Positions 1 through 4,823 of a stretch of 6,655 bases of DNA are shown here, piece by piece. The first letter of the stretch is position 1. Every line of letters begins with the position of its first letter. Below the pieces are notes generated by a model. That model was not told the origin of the DNA. It ran no database searches and saw only the letters and a program-made list of their open reading frames with translations. The position numbers and the translations under genes were made by a program. The stretch comes from an uncultured Collinsella sp. (lineage in GTDB: Bacteria > Actinomycetota > Coriobacteriia > Coriobacteriales > Coriobacteriaceae): assembly GCA_902491915.1 (NCBI GenBank), contig CABUJL010000097.1, forward strand, positions 1 to 6,655. The letters are read 5' to 3'.

Positions 1-267
1 CGGACCGGACTCGCGGGCGAAAGCGGCCACACCAGGGTTCTGCAGGCCCACGGAATTGATCATGCCGCCGGGAATCTCGGCCATGCGGGGTGCGGGATTG
101 CCGGGCCAGGGCTCGGCAGCGCAACCCTTGGTGGTGATGGCACCCAGCTGGGAGACATCGAAGAAGTTTTGGAACTGCCAACCGTAGCCAAAGGTACCGG
201 CTGCGGTGTTGATGGGGTTCTGCATCTTGACGCCGCCGAAATCGACGGCCATGTTCACGGTACCCAC
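1..267 (-). CDS. pyrD: Dihydroorotate dehydrogenase, type 1B catalytic subunit (partial, N-terminal 89 codons)
   Basis: This is the FMN-containing catalytic subunit that oxidises dihydroorotate to orotate, the fourth step of UMP synthesis. Type 1B enzymes work as a PyrD-PyrK complex in the cytosol and pass electrons to NAD+. The visible part shows the family start: GGVKMQNPINTAAGTFGYG, then TTKGCAAEPWPGNPAPR and GGMINSVGLQNPG, which are typical FMN- and substrate-contact segments of class 1 enzymes. The reading frame stays open to the window edge, so the active-site half is missing. I chose the GTG at 267, which overlaps the last base of the pyrK stop codon (TAGTG) and lies about 10 nt after an AAGGTGG sequence. 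An in-frame GTG at 258 or ATG at 252 is also possible; similarity to the family only really begins after the ATG. The adjoining pyrK supports type 1B over 1A. Confidence 0.93.
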   Translation of the reverse strand, partial: MGTVNMAVDFGGVKMQNPINTAAGTFGYGWQFQNFFDVSQLGAITTKGCAAEPWPGNPAPRMAEIPGGMINSVGLQNPGVAAFARESGP

Positions 268-1058
268 TAGAAGACCACCACCTTGGAAGCATCGAACACG
301 GGGCCGCACATGCATGCGCCCTTCATACCGTCGACCGTCTCGACATTGCAGGTGTTACAGGCACCAAAGCCGCAGCTCATCATGCGCTCGAGCGACACCT
401 CGCAGTACGCGCCGGCATCGGCGGCAGCGGCGGCGACCTTCTTCATCATGACGGCGGGACCGCAACTGGCGACGTAGTCGTAACCGCCCTCGCCAAGCAG
501 CTCGGCGGCAGGATCGGTGCAGAAGCCGTGCGTGCCCAACGAGCCGTCGTCGGTGCACACGTTGACCGTGGCTCCCAGCGCGCGGAACTCATCGACGCCC
601 ACGGCCTTGGACGCGGTGCAAAAGCCCAGGCACACGTCGACGGCTACACCCTGCTTGGCAAGCATGCCGGCCAGGCAGAGCACGGGCGGAACGCCAATGC
701 CGCCGGCGACGAGCAACGCCTTCCTAGTGCCCTCGGGCACGAGCCAGCCGCGGCCGCCAGGGCCCAGCAAGTTAGAGGTGGAGCCAGGGGCCATCTGTGA
801 CAGACGGCGGGTATCATCGCCCACGACGGCGTACCACAGCTCGACGGTGCCGGCCTCGGCGTCGGCGCAATAGAAGCTCAGGGGCACGCGAAGCAGCGAG
901 GAAGCATCGCCCGGCACGGCGATATTCACGAACTGACCGGGCTTGAGCGCACTTGCAAGCTTGGGGGCCGAGATAACGAGCGAGAAGATGCCGTCGGCGA
1001 TCTCCTGGTTCGAGACGACCTCGAAGTCGTGCATGCGTGCAGTGGAAGGTGTGGGCAT
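267..1058 (-). CDS. pyrK: Dihydroorotate dehydrogenase electron-transfer subunit
   Basis: PyrK carries FAD and a [2Fe-2S] cluster and moves electrons from the FMN of PyrD to NAD+. The 263-residue protein has the ferredoxin-reductase layout. A flavin-binding beta-barrel holds the FAD motif RVPLSFY (57-63) and GPGGRGW (99-105). A nucleotide-binding domain follows with VAGGIGVPPV (117-126). The C-terminal cluster-binding segment has Cys229, Cys234, Cys237 and Cys249, matching the C-x4-C-x2-C-xn-C pattern of the family, and then GPVF. An additional Cys251 lies in the normally non-cysteine position before GPVF. The ATG at 1058 has a GGAG five bases upstream; Met9 is a less likely start. The gene overlaps pyrD by one base and sits 92 bp after pyrC, from which it is separated by two hairpins. 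Length is normal for the family (about 250-265). Confidence 0.95.
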   Translation of the reverse strand: MPTPSTARMHDFEVVSNQEIADGIFSLVISAPKLASALKPGQFVNIAVPGDASSLLRVPLSFYCADAEAGTVELWYAVVGDDTRRLSQMAPGSTSNLLGPGGRGWLVPEGTRKALLVAGGIGVPPVLCLAGMLAKQGVAVDVCLGFCTASKAVGVDEFRALGATVNVCTDDGSLGTHGFCTDPAAELLGEGGYDYVASCGPAVMMKKVAAAAADAGAYCEVSLERMMSCGFGACNTCNVETVDGMKGACMCGPVFDASKVVVF

Positions 1059-1073
1059 AGACGCTCCAATCCC

Positions 1074-1089
1074 CCATGCGGTTGCATGG
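1074..1089 (-). promoter_or_regulatory. Small hairpin just upstream of the pyrK ribosome-binding site
   Basis: On the minus strand CCATGC and GCATGG form a perfect 6-bp stem with an AACC loop. The 3' arm ends a few bases before the GGAG that precedes the pyrK ATG. It could tune pyrK translation, or be part of a processed intercistronic leader. Only the pairing is seen; function is inferred. Confidence 0.35.
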
Positions 1090-1105
1090 TTCAGGCGAAC
1101 AGAAA

Positions 1106-1130
1106 GCGCGGCACCGCAAGGGCGCCGCGC
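1106..1130 (-). promoter_or_regulatory. Strong GC-rich intercistronic hairpin between pyrC and pyrK
   Basis: On the minus strand GCGCGGCGCC and GGTGCCGCGC form a 10-bp stem with one G-U pair and a five-base CTTGC loop. It is followed by TTTCTGTT, a poor T-tract, and preceded by TTTTGT. It resembles a weak or partial intrinsic terminator, or a hairpin that protects the upstream pyrC message. Transcription must pass it to reach pyrK and pyrD unless they have a promoter of their own; I see no convincing promoter in the gap. Confidence 0.45.
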
Positions 1131-1150
1131 ACAAAAGCGATAAGGCTATG

Positions 1151-2440
1151 CTAGCAGATGCAGCCGTCGGCAAGCGTCTGCTTACCGCCGACGAACACAT
1201 CGGTGGCACGACCGGTGAGCGTACGGCCGGCAAAACCGGAGTTCTCGGCGCGCGACTCGTAGCCGTCCTCGCCGACCGTCCAGGTTGCAGCGGGGTCGAA
1301 GACGGTCAGGTCGGCAACGGAGCCCGCCTTGACCTGAACCTGGTCGAGGCCCAGGATCTCACGCGGCTTGATGGCCATGAGCTCGACCATGCGGCCCATG
1401 CGCATCTTGCCCGTGTTGACCAGCTCGGTAAGCACGAGCGCCAGCGAGGTCTCGAGGCCGATCATGCCGAAGGGCGCAAGCTCGAACTCGCGGGCCTTCT
1501 CCCACGGGGTGTGGGGAGCGTGGTCGGTGACGATGACGTCGACGGTGCCGTCGATGACGCCCTGACGGATAGCCTCGGCATCTTCATCGGTACGCAGCGG
1601 CGGATTGACCTTGAGCGAGGTGTTGTAGGTCTCGTCCAGGTCGTTCTCGGTCAGGAACATGTGGTGCGGGGTGGCCTCGCAGGTGACCTGCACGCCAGCT
1701 GCCTTACCGGCACGCACGAGCTCCAGGCCATGCGCGGTGGAGATGTGCTGGATGTGCAGCTTGGCACCGGTCAGCTTGGCGATCTCGATATCGCGAGCGA
1801 TCTGCAGCTCCTCGCCTGCCGCCGGCCAGCCCTCGAGGGCCAGACAAGTAGAGACCTTGCCCTCGTTGATCTGGCCGTGACCGACCAGGTCCTCGTCCTG
1901 GCAATGGCTCATAAAGACCTTGCCGAACATCTTGCCGTAGTCCATGCAGCGACGGAGCATACCAGCACCCTGCACGCCGCGACCGTCGTCGGTGAAGGCG
2001 ACGGCGCCGTGGGCGACCATATCGCCCATCTCGGACATGGCCTCGCCCTTAAGACCGCGGGTCATGGCGCCAGAAGGATAGACACGGCAGTGGCCGACCT
2101 CGGCAGCGCGGGACTTGACGAACTCAACGACGGTACCGTTATCGGTAACGGGGTCGGTGTTGGGCATGGCGCACACGCCGGTGAAGCCGCCCTTGGCAGC
2201 TGCGCGGGTGCCGCTCTCGATGTCCTCTTTGACCTCGTAGCCGGGCTCACGCAGGTGGACATGCATGTCCACCAGGCCAGGGACGAGGTACTTGCCGGAA
2301 AGGTCGCGGACCTCGGCTCCCTCGGCGGCGAGGTTCTCGCCGACCTCGGCGATCTTGTCGCCGTCAATCAGGACGTCAACGACACCGTCAAGCTCGACGG
2401 ACGGGTCGACGACGTGGGCATTCTTAAGAAGCAAGGCCAT
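1151..2440 (-). CDS. pyrC: Dihydroorotase, class I
   Basis: Dihydroorotase closes N-carbamoyl-aspartate to dihydroorotate, the third step of UMP synthesis; it is a cytosolic amidohydrolase with a binuclear zinc site. The 429-residue protein matches the class I form in length. The metal ligands are visible: His60 and His62 in DMHVHLREPG, Asp152 in FTDDG, His179 in SHCQDED, His232 in QHIS, and Asp306 in VTDHAPH. An aspartate (Asp152) at the position of the bridging carboxylated lysine is the mark of class I bacterial enzymes. FGMIGLETS and the C-terminal GSVADLTVFDP segment are also typical. The ATG at 2440 is preferred because GGAGGT (2453-2448) lies seven bases upstream. A TTG at 2455 would add five residues but would overlap that ribosome-binding site. 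The gene begins 17 bp inside the end of pyrB, which suggests coupled translation. Confidence 0.96.
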   Translation of the reverse strand: MALLLKNAHVVDPSVELDGVVDVLIDGDKIAEVGENLAAEGAEVRDLSGKYLVPGLVDMHVHLREPGYEVKEDIESGTRAAAKGGFTGVCAMPNTDPVTDNGTVVEFVKSRAAEVGHCRVYPSGAMTRGLKGEAMSEMGDMVAHGAVAFTDDGRGVQGAGMLRRCMDYGKMFGKVFMSHCQDEDLVGHGQINEGKVSTCLALEGWPAAGEELQIARDIEIAKLTGAKLHIQHISTAHGLELVRAGKAAGVQVTCEATPHHMFLTENDLDETYNTSLKVNPPLRTDEDAEAIRQGVIDGTVDVIVTDHAPHTPWEKAREFELAPFGMIGLETSLALVLTELVNTGKMRMGRMVELMAIKPREILGLDQVQVKAGSVADLTVFDPAATWTVGEDGYESRAENSGFAGRTLTGRATDVFVGGKQTLADGCIC

Positions 2441-3368
2441 TATCGGCACCTCCAAGCAGCAGATACAGGATAGCCATACGCACGCAGATACCGGCGTAGA
2501 CCTGCTCCAGGATGACGGAGCGTTGCGGGTGGTCGGCCATATAGGAGTCGAACTCGACGCCGCGGTTGATGGGGCCCGGGTGGCAAATGATCGCGTCGGG
2601 CTTCATGAGCTTCTCGCGGTCCTTGGTAAGGCCGAAGAGCTTGTGGTACTCGCGAATGGTCGGGAACGGGGCACCCTCGAGGCGCTCCTGCTGTACGCGC
2701 AGCATGTAGACGACGTCCAGCTCGGGCAGGACGGAATCGAGGTCGCTCGTCACGTGGTCGCAGCCCAGGACCTCGGGCGACGGCGGCAGCAGCGTGCCGG
2801 GGGCGACGGCGTAGGTCTCGCAGCCCATGATCTTCAACGCGGGGATCAGCGAGCCGCAAACGCGGGAGTGGGCGATGTCGCCGACGACAGCGACCTTCAG
2901 ACCGTGGAAGTCACCCTTGTGCTCCCAGATGGTGTACAGGTCGAGCAGAGCCTGTGTGGGGTGGTTGTGCTTACCGTCACCGGCGCAGATAACACTCGCG
3001 GGCGAATTCTGCGTGACGATGTAGGGAGCACCGGCATGCTTGTCGCGCACGACGATGCAGTCGATCTTGTAGGCGTTGAGGGTCTCGACGGTATCGACGA
3101 GGCTCTCGCCCTTGACCGTGGAGGTCGAGGAGCCACCGAAATTGAGGCTGTCGGCCGAAAGACGCTTCTCGGCGAGCTCGAAGGAGCTGCGGGTACGCGT
3201 CGAAGGCTCGTTGAACATGTTGACAATGGTCTTGCCCTTGAGCGTGGGGACCTTCTTGATGGCACGCTCGTTGACCTCGGAGAACGCCTTGGCGGTCTCG
3301 AGGATGAGCTTGATGTCCTCTTCGGAGTACTCGGTAATGTCAATCAGGTGCTTATGGTTGAACGCCAC
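2424..3368 (-). CDS. pyrB: Aspartate carbamoyltransferase, catalytic chain
   Basis: PyrB joins carbamoyl phosphate to aspartate to give carbamoyl-aspartate, the committed pyrimidine step. With the GTG start at 3368 the protein has 314 residues, normal for the catalytic chain. Carbamoyl-phosphate binding shows in STRTR (56-60), in STVKGES with the catalytic-loop Lys86, and in HPTQALLD (from 136). The aspartate-binding domain shows RVQQER (224-229) and HPGPINRG (263-270). The GTG at 3368 is chosen because GGAGGTGA (3384-3377) lies about eight bases upstream. The in-frame GTG at 3380 overlaps that Shine-Dalgarno sequence and would add only four unconserved residues. pyrR ends four bases upstream, so the ribosome-binding site lies within the pyrR 3' end. 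No regulatory chain gene (pyrI) is nearby, as is usual in Gram-positive operons where control is through PyrR. Confidence 0.96.
   Translation of the reverse strand: MAFNHKHLIDITEYSEEDIKLILETAKAFSEVNERAIKKVPTLKGKTIVNMFNEPSTRTRSSFELAEKRLSADSLNFGGSSTSTVKGESLVDTVETLNAYKIDCIVVRDKHAGAPYIVTQNSPASVICAGDGKHNHPTQALLDLYTIWEHKGDFHGLKVAVVGDIAHSRVCGSLIPALKIMGCETYAVAPGTLLPPSPEVLGCDHVTSDLDSVLPELDVVYMLRVQQERLEGAPFPTIREYHKLFGLTKDREKLMKPDAIICHPGPINRGVEFDSYMADHPQRSVILEQVYAGICVRMAILYLLLGGADNGLAS
2448..2453 (-). promoter_or_regulatory. Ribosome-binding site that fixes the pyrC start
   Basis: GGAGGT lies seven bases before the ATG at 2440 and inside the 3' end of pyrB. Its position rules against the in-frame TTG at 2455, which would place the Shine-Dalgarno sequence inside the coding region. 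Confidence 0.75.
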
Positions 3369-3372
3369 GGTA

Positions 3373-3957
3373 CTACTCACCTCCCAGCGGCGCGGAGCCC
3401 ACGTGGGAACCCGGCGCGACGTCGTTGATCTCGACAGCGGTACGGCCGTCGACTTCCTTCATATATAGGTGCACGTTCTCCTCGTGCGACGAGGGAACGT
3501 TCTTGCCGACAAAGTCCGGCGAGATAGGGAGCTCGCGGTGACCGCGGTCAACGAGAACTGCCAGCTCGACACGGCTCGGACGGCCCAGGTCCATGACGGC
3601 GTCCAGAGCGGCGCGGATGGTGCGACCCGTGTACAGGATGTCGTCCACCAGCACGACGCGCTTGCCGTCGACGCTGAAGGGAATGTTGGTAGCGTGGATC
3701 GCGGGAGCGAAATTGGTCGCATAGTCATCGCGATAGAAGCTGATGTCCAGGCTGCCGAGCGGAACGTCGACACCCTCGATCTCCTTGATCGCCTCGGCGA
3801 GCTTCTTTGCCAGAAGGTCGCCGCGCGTGACGATGCCGACCAGAGCGAGGTCTTCACAGCCCTCGTTGCGCTCGAGGATCTCGTGCGCGATGCGGGTCAT
3901 CGCTCGGTTGACGGCGGTCTCGTCCATGATGACCGCCTTGGGGGAAGTCGTGCCCAT
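3373..3957 (-). CDS. pyrR: Bifunctional pyr operon regulator / uracil phosphoribosyltransferase
   Basis: In characterised relatives PyrR binds the pyr leader RNA when UMP is high and favours the terminator hairpin; many also have uracil phosphoribosyltransferase activity. The 194-residue protein begins like the family (KAVIMDETAVNRAMTRIAHE, 7-26). It contains GIVTRG (41-46), SLDISFYRDD (69-78) and the PRPP loop VVLVDDILYTGRT (101-113). About 14 C-terminal residues (after NDVAPG) go beyond the usual 180-residue length. The ATG at 3957 follows GAGGAAGG very closely, and an in-frame TGA lies three codons upstream, so the start cannot move far outward; the internal Met11 would cut family similarity. 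It is the first gene of the operon and lies 34 bases after the U-tract of a leader terminator, consistent with self-regulation. Confidence 0.95.
   Translation of the reverse strand: MGTTSPKAVIMDETAVNRAMTRIAHEILERNEGCEDLALVGIVTRGDLLAKKLAEAIKEIEGVDVPLGSLDISFYRDDYATNFAPAIHATNIPFSVDGKRVVLVDDILYTGRTIRAALDAVMDLGRPSRVELAVLVDRGHRELPISPDFVGKNVPSSHEENVHLYMKEVDGRTAVEINDVAPGSHVGSAPLGGE
3377..3384 (-). promoter_or_regulatory. Ribosome-binding site that fixes the pyrB start
   Basis: GGAGGTGA within the last codons of pyrR lies eight bases before the GTG at 3368. The competing GTG at 3380 is itself part of this sequence, so it has no Shine-Dalgarno spacing. Confidence 0.65.
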
Positions 3958-3990
3958 CCTTCCTCACATGTCTTGACTGCTGACACAGTC

Positions 3991-4034
3991 AAAAAAAATA
4001 GATGCCCGACCGCTCAAAGCGGAACCAGACACCC
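3991..4034 (-). terminator. pyr operon leader attenuator terminator
   Basis: GGGUGUCU (4034-4027) pairs with GGGCAUCU (4007-4000), using several G-U pairs. An internal loop follows, then CCGCU (4022-4018) pairs with AGCGG (4014-4010) around a UUG loop. Eight consecutive Us (3998-3991) follow almost directly. Placed between the promoter and pyrR, this is a conditional terminator rather than the end of another gene. A further perfect 7-bp inverted repeat (TTGACTG/CAGTCAA, 3992-3973) lies between the U-tract and the pyrR ribosome-binding site. Confidence 0.7.
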
Positions 4035-4079
4035 ACAGGAAGTACTGCTCATTGACAGCTATGTAATTCCATGCGGGTA
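4030..4079 (-). promoter_or_regulatory. pyr leader antiterminator
   Basis: UACCCGC (4079-4073) pairs with GUGGGUG (4036-4030). GGAAUUAC (4070-4063) pairs with GUACUUCC (4045-4038) with one mismatch, and GCU (4059-4057) pairs with AGC (4049-4047) around a seven-base loop. The lower stem uses the same GGGUG that forms the 5' arm of the following terminator, so the two cannot coexist. Its 5' arm is in turn held by the hairpin at 4069-4098. Confidence 0.55.
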
Positions 4080-4098
4080 TCTCGTACCCCTTTAATGG
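4069..4098 (-). promoter_or_regulatory. Candidate PyrR-binding anti-antiterminator hairpin
   Basis: In the minus-strand leader CCAU (4098-4095) pairs with AUGG (4072-4069). A purine-rich internal loop (UAAAG opposite GC) follows. Above it GGGUA (4089-4085) pairs with UACCC (4079-4075), and the five-base loop is CGAGA. The loop fits the NGNGA of the known PyrR-binding consensus ARUCCNGNGAGGYU, and a purine-rich bulge below the upper stem is also part of that known architecture. The CC/GG pairs that usually close the loop are U-A and A-U here. The hairpin holds the bases needed for the 5' arm of the antiterminator. Structure is read by eye; PyrR binding is inferred. Confidence 0.6.
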
Positions 4099-4102
4099 TC
4101 AA

Positions 4103-4130
4103 GGCATAGTGTAGCCAACCTCGGGCTCAA
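4103..4130 (-). promoter_or_regulatory. Candidate pyr operon promoter
   Basis: A TTGAGC -35-like hexamer (4130-4125) with 16 bases to TATGCC (4108-4103) is one reading. TACACT (4113-4108) as the -10 with a poor -35 is the other. The second puts the start near 4100, just before the first base of the PyrR-binding hairpin, and so fits the leader better. Neither is strong; start mapping would decide. Confidence 0.4.
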
Positions 4131-4206
4131 ATGCGAGTATAAATACTAGTCAATCCGTAAACGGAGCCAATCGCTCCATAAACCTATATATATTTGTGGG
4201 ACGCGC

Positions 4207-4235
4207 TTGAAAACCTTGTTGCGAGCTGGCATAAT
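4207..4235 (+). promoter_or_regulatory. Sigma-70-type promoter P1, reading toward rpmB
   Basis: TTGAAA (4207-4212), a 17-bp spacer and CATAAT (4230-4235) match the housekeeping consensus at nine of twelve bases or better. The expected start near 4242 gives a leader of about 160 nt before rpmB, long enough to contain the inverted repeats at 4307-4344 as RNA. Confidence 0.6.
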
Positions 4236-4306
4236 CCCCTCAGCTGCACGCAAATCGGATCTACGTCCAGGGCCGTAGCGTGGGCACTATCGCCAAAAGA
4301 GAAATA

Positions 4307-4344
4307 TCTCTGTGTAGATTGCGCACAGAGACATGCTTCTGTGC
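4307..4344 (+). promoter_or_regulatory. Interleaved inverted repeats in the rpmB leader/promoter
   Basis: TCTCTGTG (4307-4314) and CACAGAGA (4324-4331) form a perfect 8-bp stem with a nine-base loop. GCACAGA (4323-4329) can pair instead with TCTGTGC (4338-4344), 7 bp with an eight-base loop. The central arm is shared, so only one stem can form at a time. The block ends at the -10 of promoter P2, so as DNA it could be a multi-site operator, and in transcripts from P1 it could be a switchable RNA structure. Confidence 0.45.
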
Positions 4345-4350
4345 TATAGT
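4342..4350 (+). promoter_or_regulatory. Extended -10 promoter P2 for rpmB
   Basis: TGC directly before TATAGT (4345-4350) forms an extended -10 element. No good -35 exists at the right spacing (TTGCGC is 20 bases away). The start would be near 4357, giving a leader of about 48 nt. The same TGC-TATNNT form precedes adhE. Confidence 0.55.
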
Positions 4351-4404
4351 TCAGGCTTGTTTGTTAACGCGACATGTTCGTTTGTCGCCCAAGGAGGGTC
4401 AGTT

Positions 4405-4593
4405 ATGTCCAAAGTTTGCGAAGTTTGCGGTAAGCACCCCGTTGCCGGTCGCTCCATCAGCCACTCTCACCGCGTCACCAAGCGTAAGTTCCGCCCCAAC
4501 ATCCAGCGCGTCTACGTCGTCGTCGATGGTCACCGTCGCAAGATGAACGTTTGCTCCACCTGCCTCAAGTCCGGCAAGGTTGCGCGCTCCTAA
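4405..4593 (+). CDS. rpmB: Large ribosomal subunit protein bL28
   Basis: bL28 is a small basic protein of the 50S subunit. The 62-residue product has the family core GRSISHSHRVTKRKFRPN (15-32) followed by QRVYVVVDG. Two CxxC pairs, Cys5/Cys8 and Cys50/Cys53, make this the zinc-binding C+ form; in many bacteria a C- paralogue replaces it during zinc shortage. The ATG at 4405 follows AAGGAGG (4391-4397) at seven bases, an excellent ribosome-binding site; an ATG at 4333 in the same frame lies upstream of the P2 -10 and has no family similarity. It appears to be a single-gene unit with two candidate promoters and its own terminator at 4662-4694. Confidence 0.98.
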   Translation: MSKVCEVCGKHPVAGRSISHSHRVTKRKFRPNIQRVYVVVDGHRRKMNVCSTCLKSGKVARS

Positions 4594-4661
4594 ATAAGGT
4601 CTTACCAACAAGTACCTCGGACTCTCCGGGTCAAAGACCTCGCGTTCACATAGAACTTACC

Positions 4662-4694
4662 AAAGGCGCCCTCCCATGTGGAGGGCGCCTTTTT
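4662..4694 (+). terminator. Intrinsic terminator of rpmB
   Basis: GGCGCCCTCC (4665-4674) and GGAGGGCGCC (4680-4689) form a perfect 10-bp stem with a CATGT loop. A-T pairs with flanking AAA/TTT extend it, and five Ts follow (4690-4694). It lies 69 bp after the rpmB stop. On the minus strand the T-tract is only three bases, so it mainly acts forward. Confidence 0.93.
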
Positions 4695-4706
4695 GCACTC
4701 ATTGGG

Positions 4707-4792
4707 CACTCATTGGGGACAGACTTACATGAGTGCTTTCACACATTGGGGACAGACTTACATGAGTGATTTCACGCATTTGAGACAGACAT
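4707..4792 (+). repeat. Left REP-like array: two full 33-bp units and a partial one
   Basis: Units at 4711-4743 and 4744-4776 are 31/33 identical and begin CATTGGGGACAGACTTACAT. A shortened, diverged unit follows at 4777-4792 (CATTTGAGACAGACAT). Each full unit has GGGGACAGACTT and then ATGAGTG-nTTT-CACnCAT, an imperfect hairpin. CACTCAT (4707-4713) can also pair with ATGAGTG (4729-4735). A short CACTCATTGGG fragment precedes the array at 4696-4706. The GGAC within the repeat resembles the conserved tetranucleotide known beside REP hairpins of some RAYT families. Confidence 0.8.
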
Positions 4793-4823
4793 GACGCGTG
4801 CCGACAGCGGTTCGCCCACCGCC

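Larger units (their letters stand above)
4131..4404. other. Divergent intergenic control region between pyrR and rpmB
   Basis: No gene is supported here. The region holds the rpmB promoters and leader, AT-rich DNA at about 4178-4196, and a GGAGC/GCTCC hairpin with a five-base loop (4163-4177) that has no T-tract on either strand and may be an operator. A 5-bp inverted repeat (AGCTG/CAGCT) flanks the upstream rpmB -10, and a CTACG/CGTAG hairpin sits at 4261-4278. No tRNA-like or known riboswitch fold was recognised. Confidence 0.5.

Noticed and set aside
1076..2473. A 465-codon open frame on the + strand opposite pyrC
   Set aside because: It is antisense to a clear dihydroorotase, is low-complexity in composition, has no recognisable motif, and comes from the codon bias of the real gene.
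2265..3428. A 387-codon open frame on the + strand opposite pyrB
   Set aside because: Antisense shadow of aspartate carbamoyltransferase; no motifs or ribosome-binding site.
4085..4100. TTGACC near 4102-4097 as the -35 of the pyr promoter
   Set aside because: The sequence 17 bases further (TACCCG) is a poor -10 and lies inside the attenuator hairpin; transcription from there would delete the PyrR-binding hairpin.
4163..4177. GGAGC/GCTCC hairpin as a terminator
   Set aside because: The stem is only 5 bp and there is no T-tract on either strand; it was kept only as a possible operator within the intergenic entry.
4280..4404. Upstream starts that would lengthen rpmB or give a leader peptide
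   Set aside because: The region includes the P2 -10 and inverted repeats, lacks a ribosome-binding site, and L28 similarity begins exactly at 4405.
4711..4792. Short direct repeats as a CRISPR array
   Set aside because: The units are contiguous, with no unique spacers, and appear inverted on the other side of a RAYT gene, so they are REP-like.
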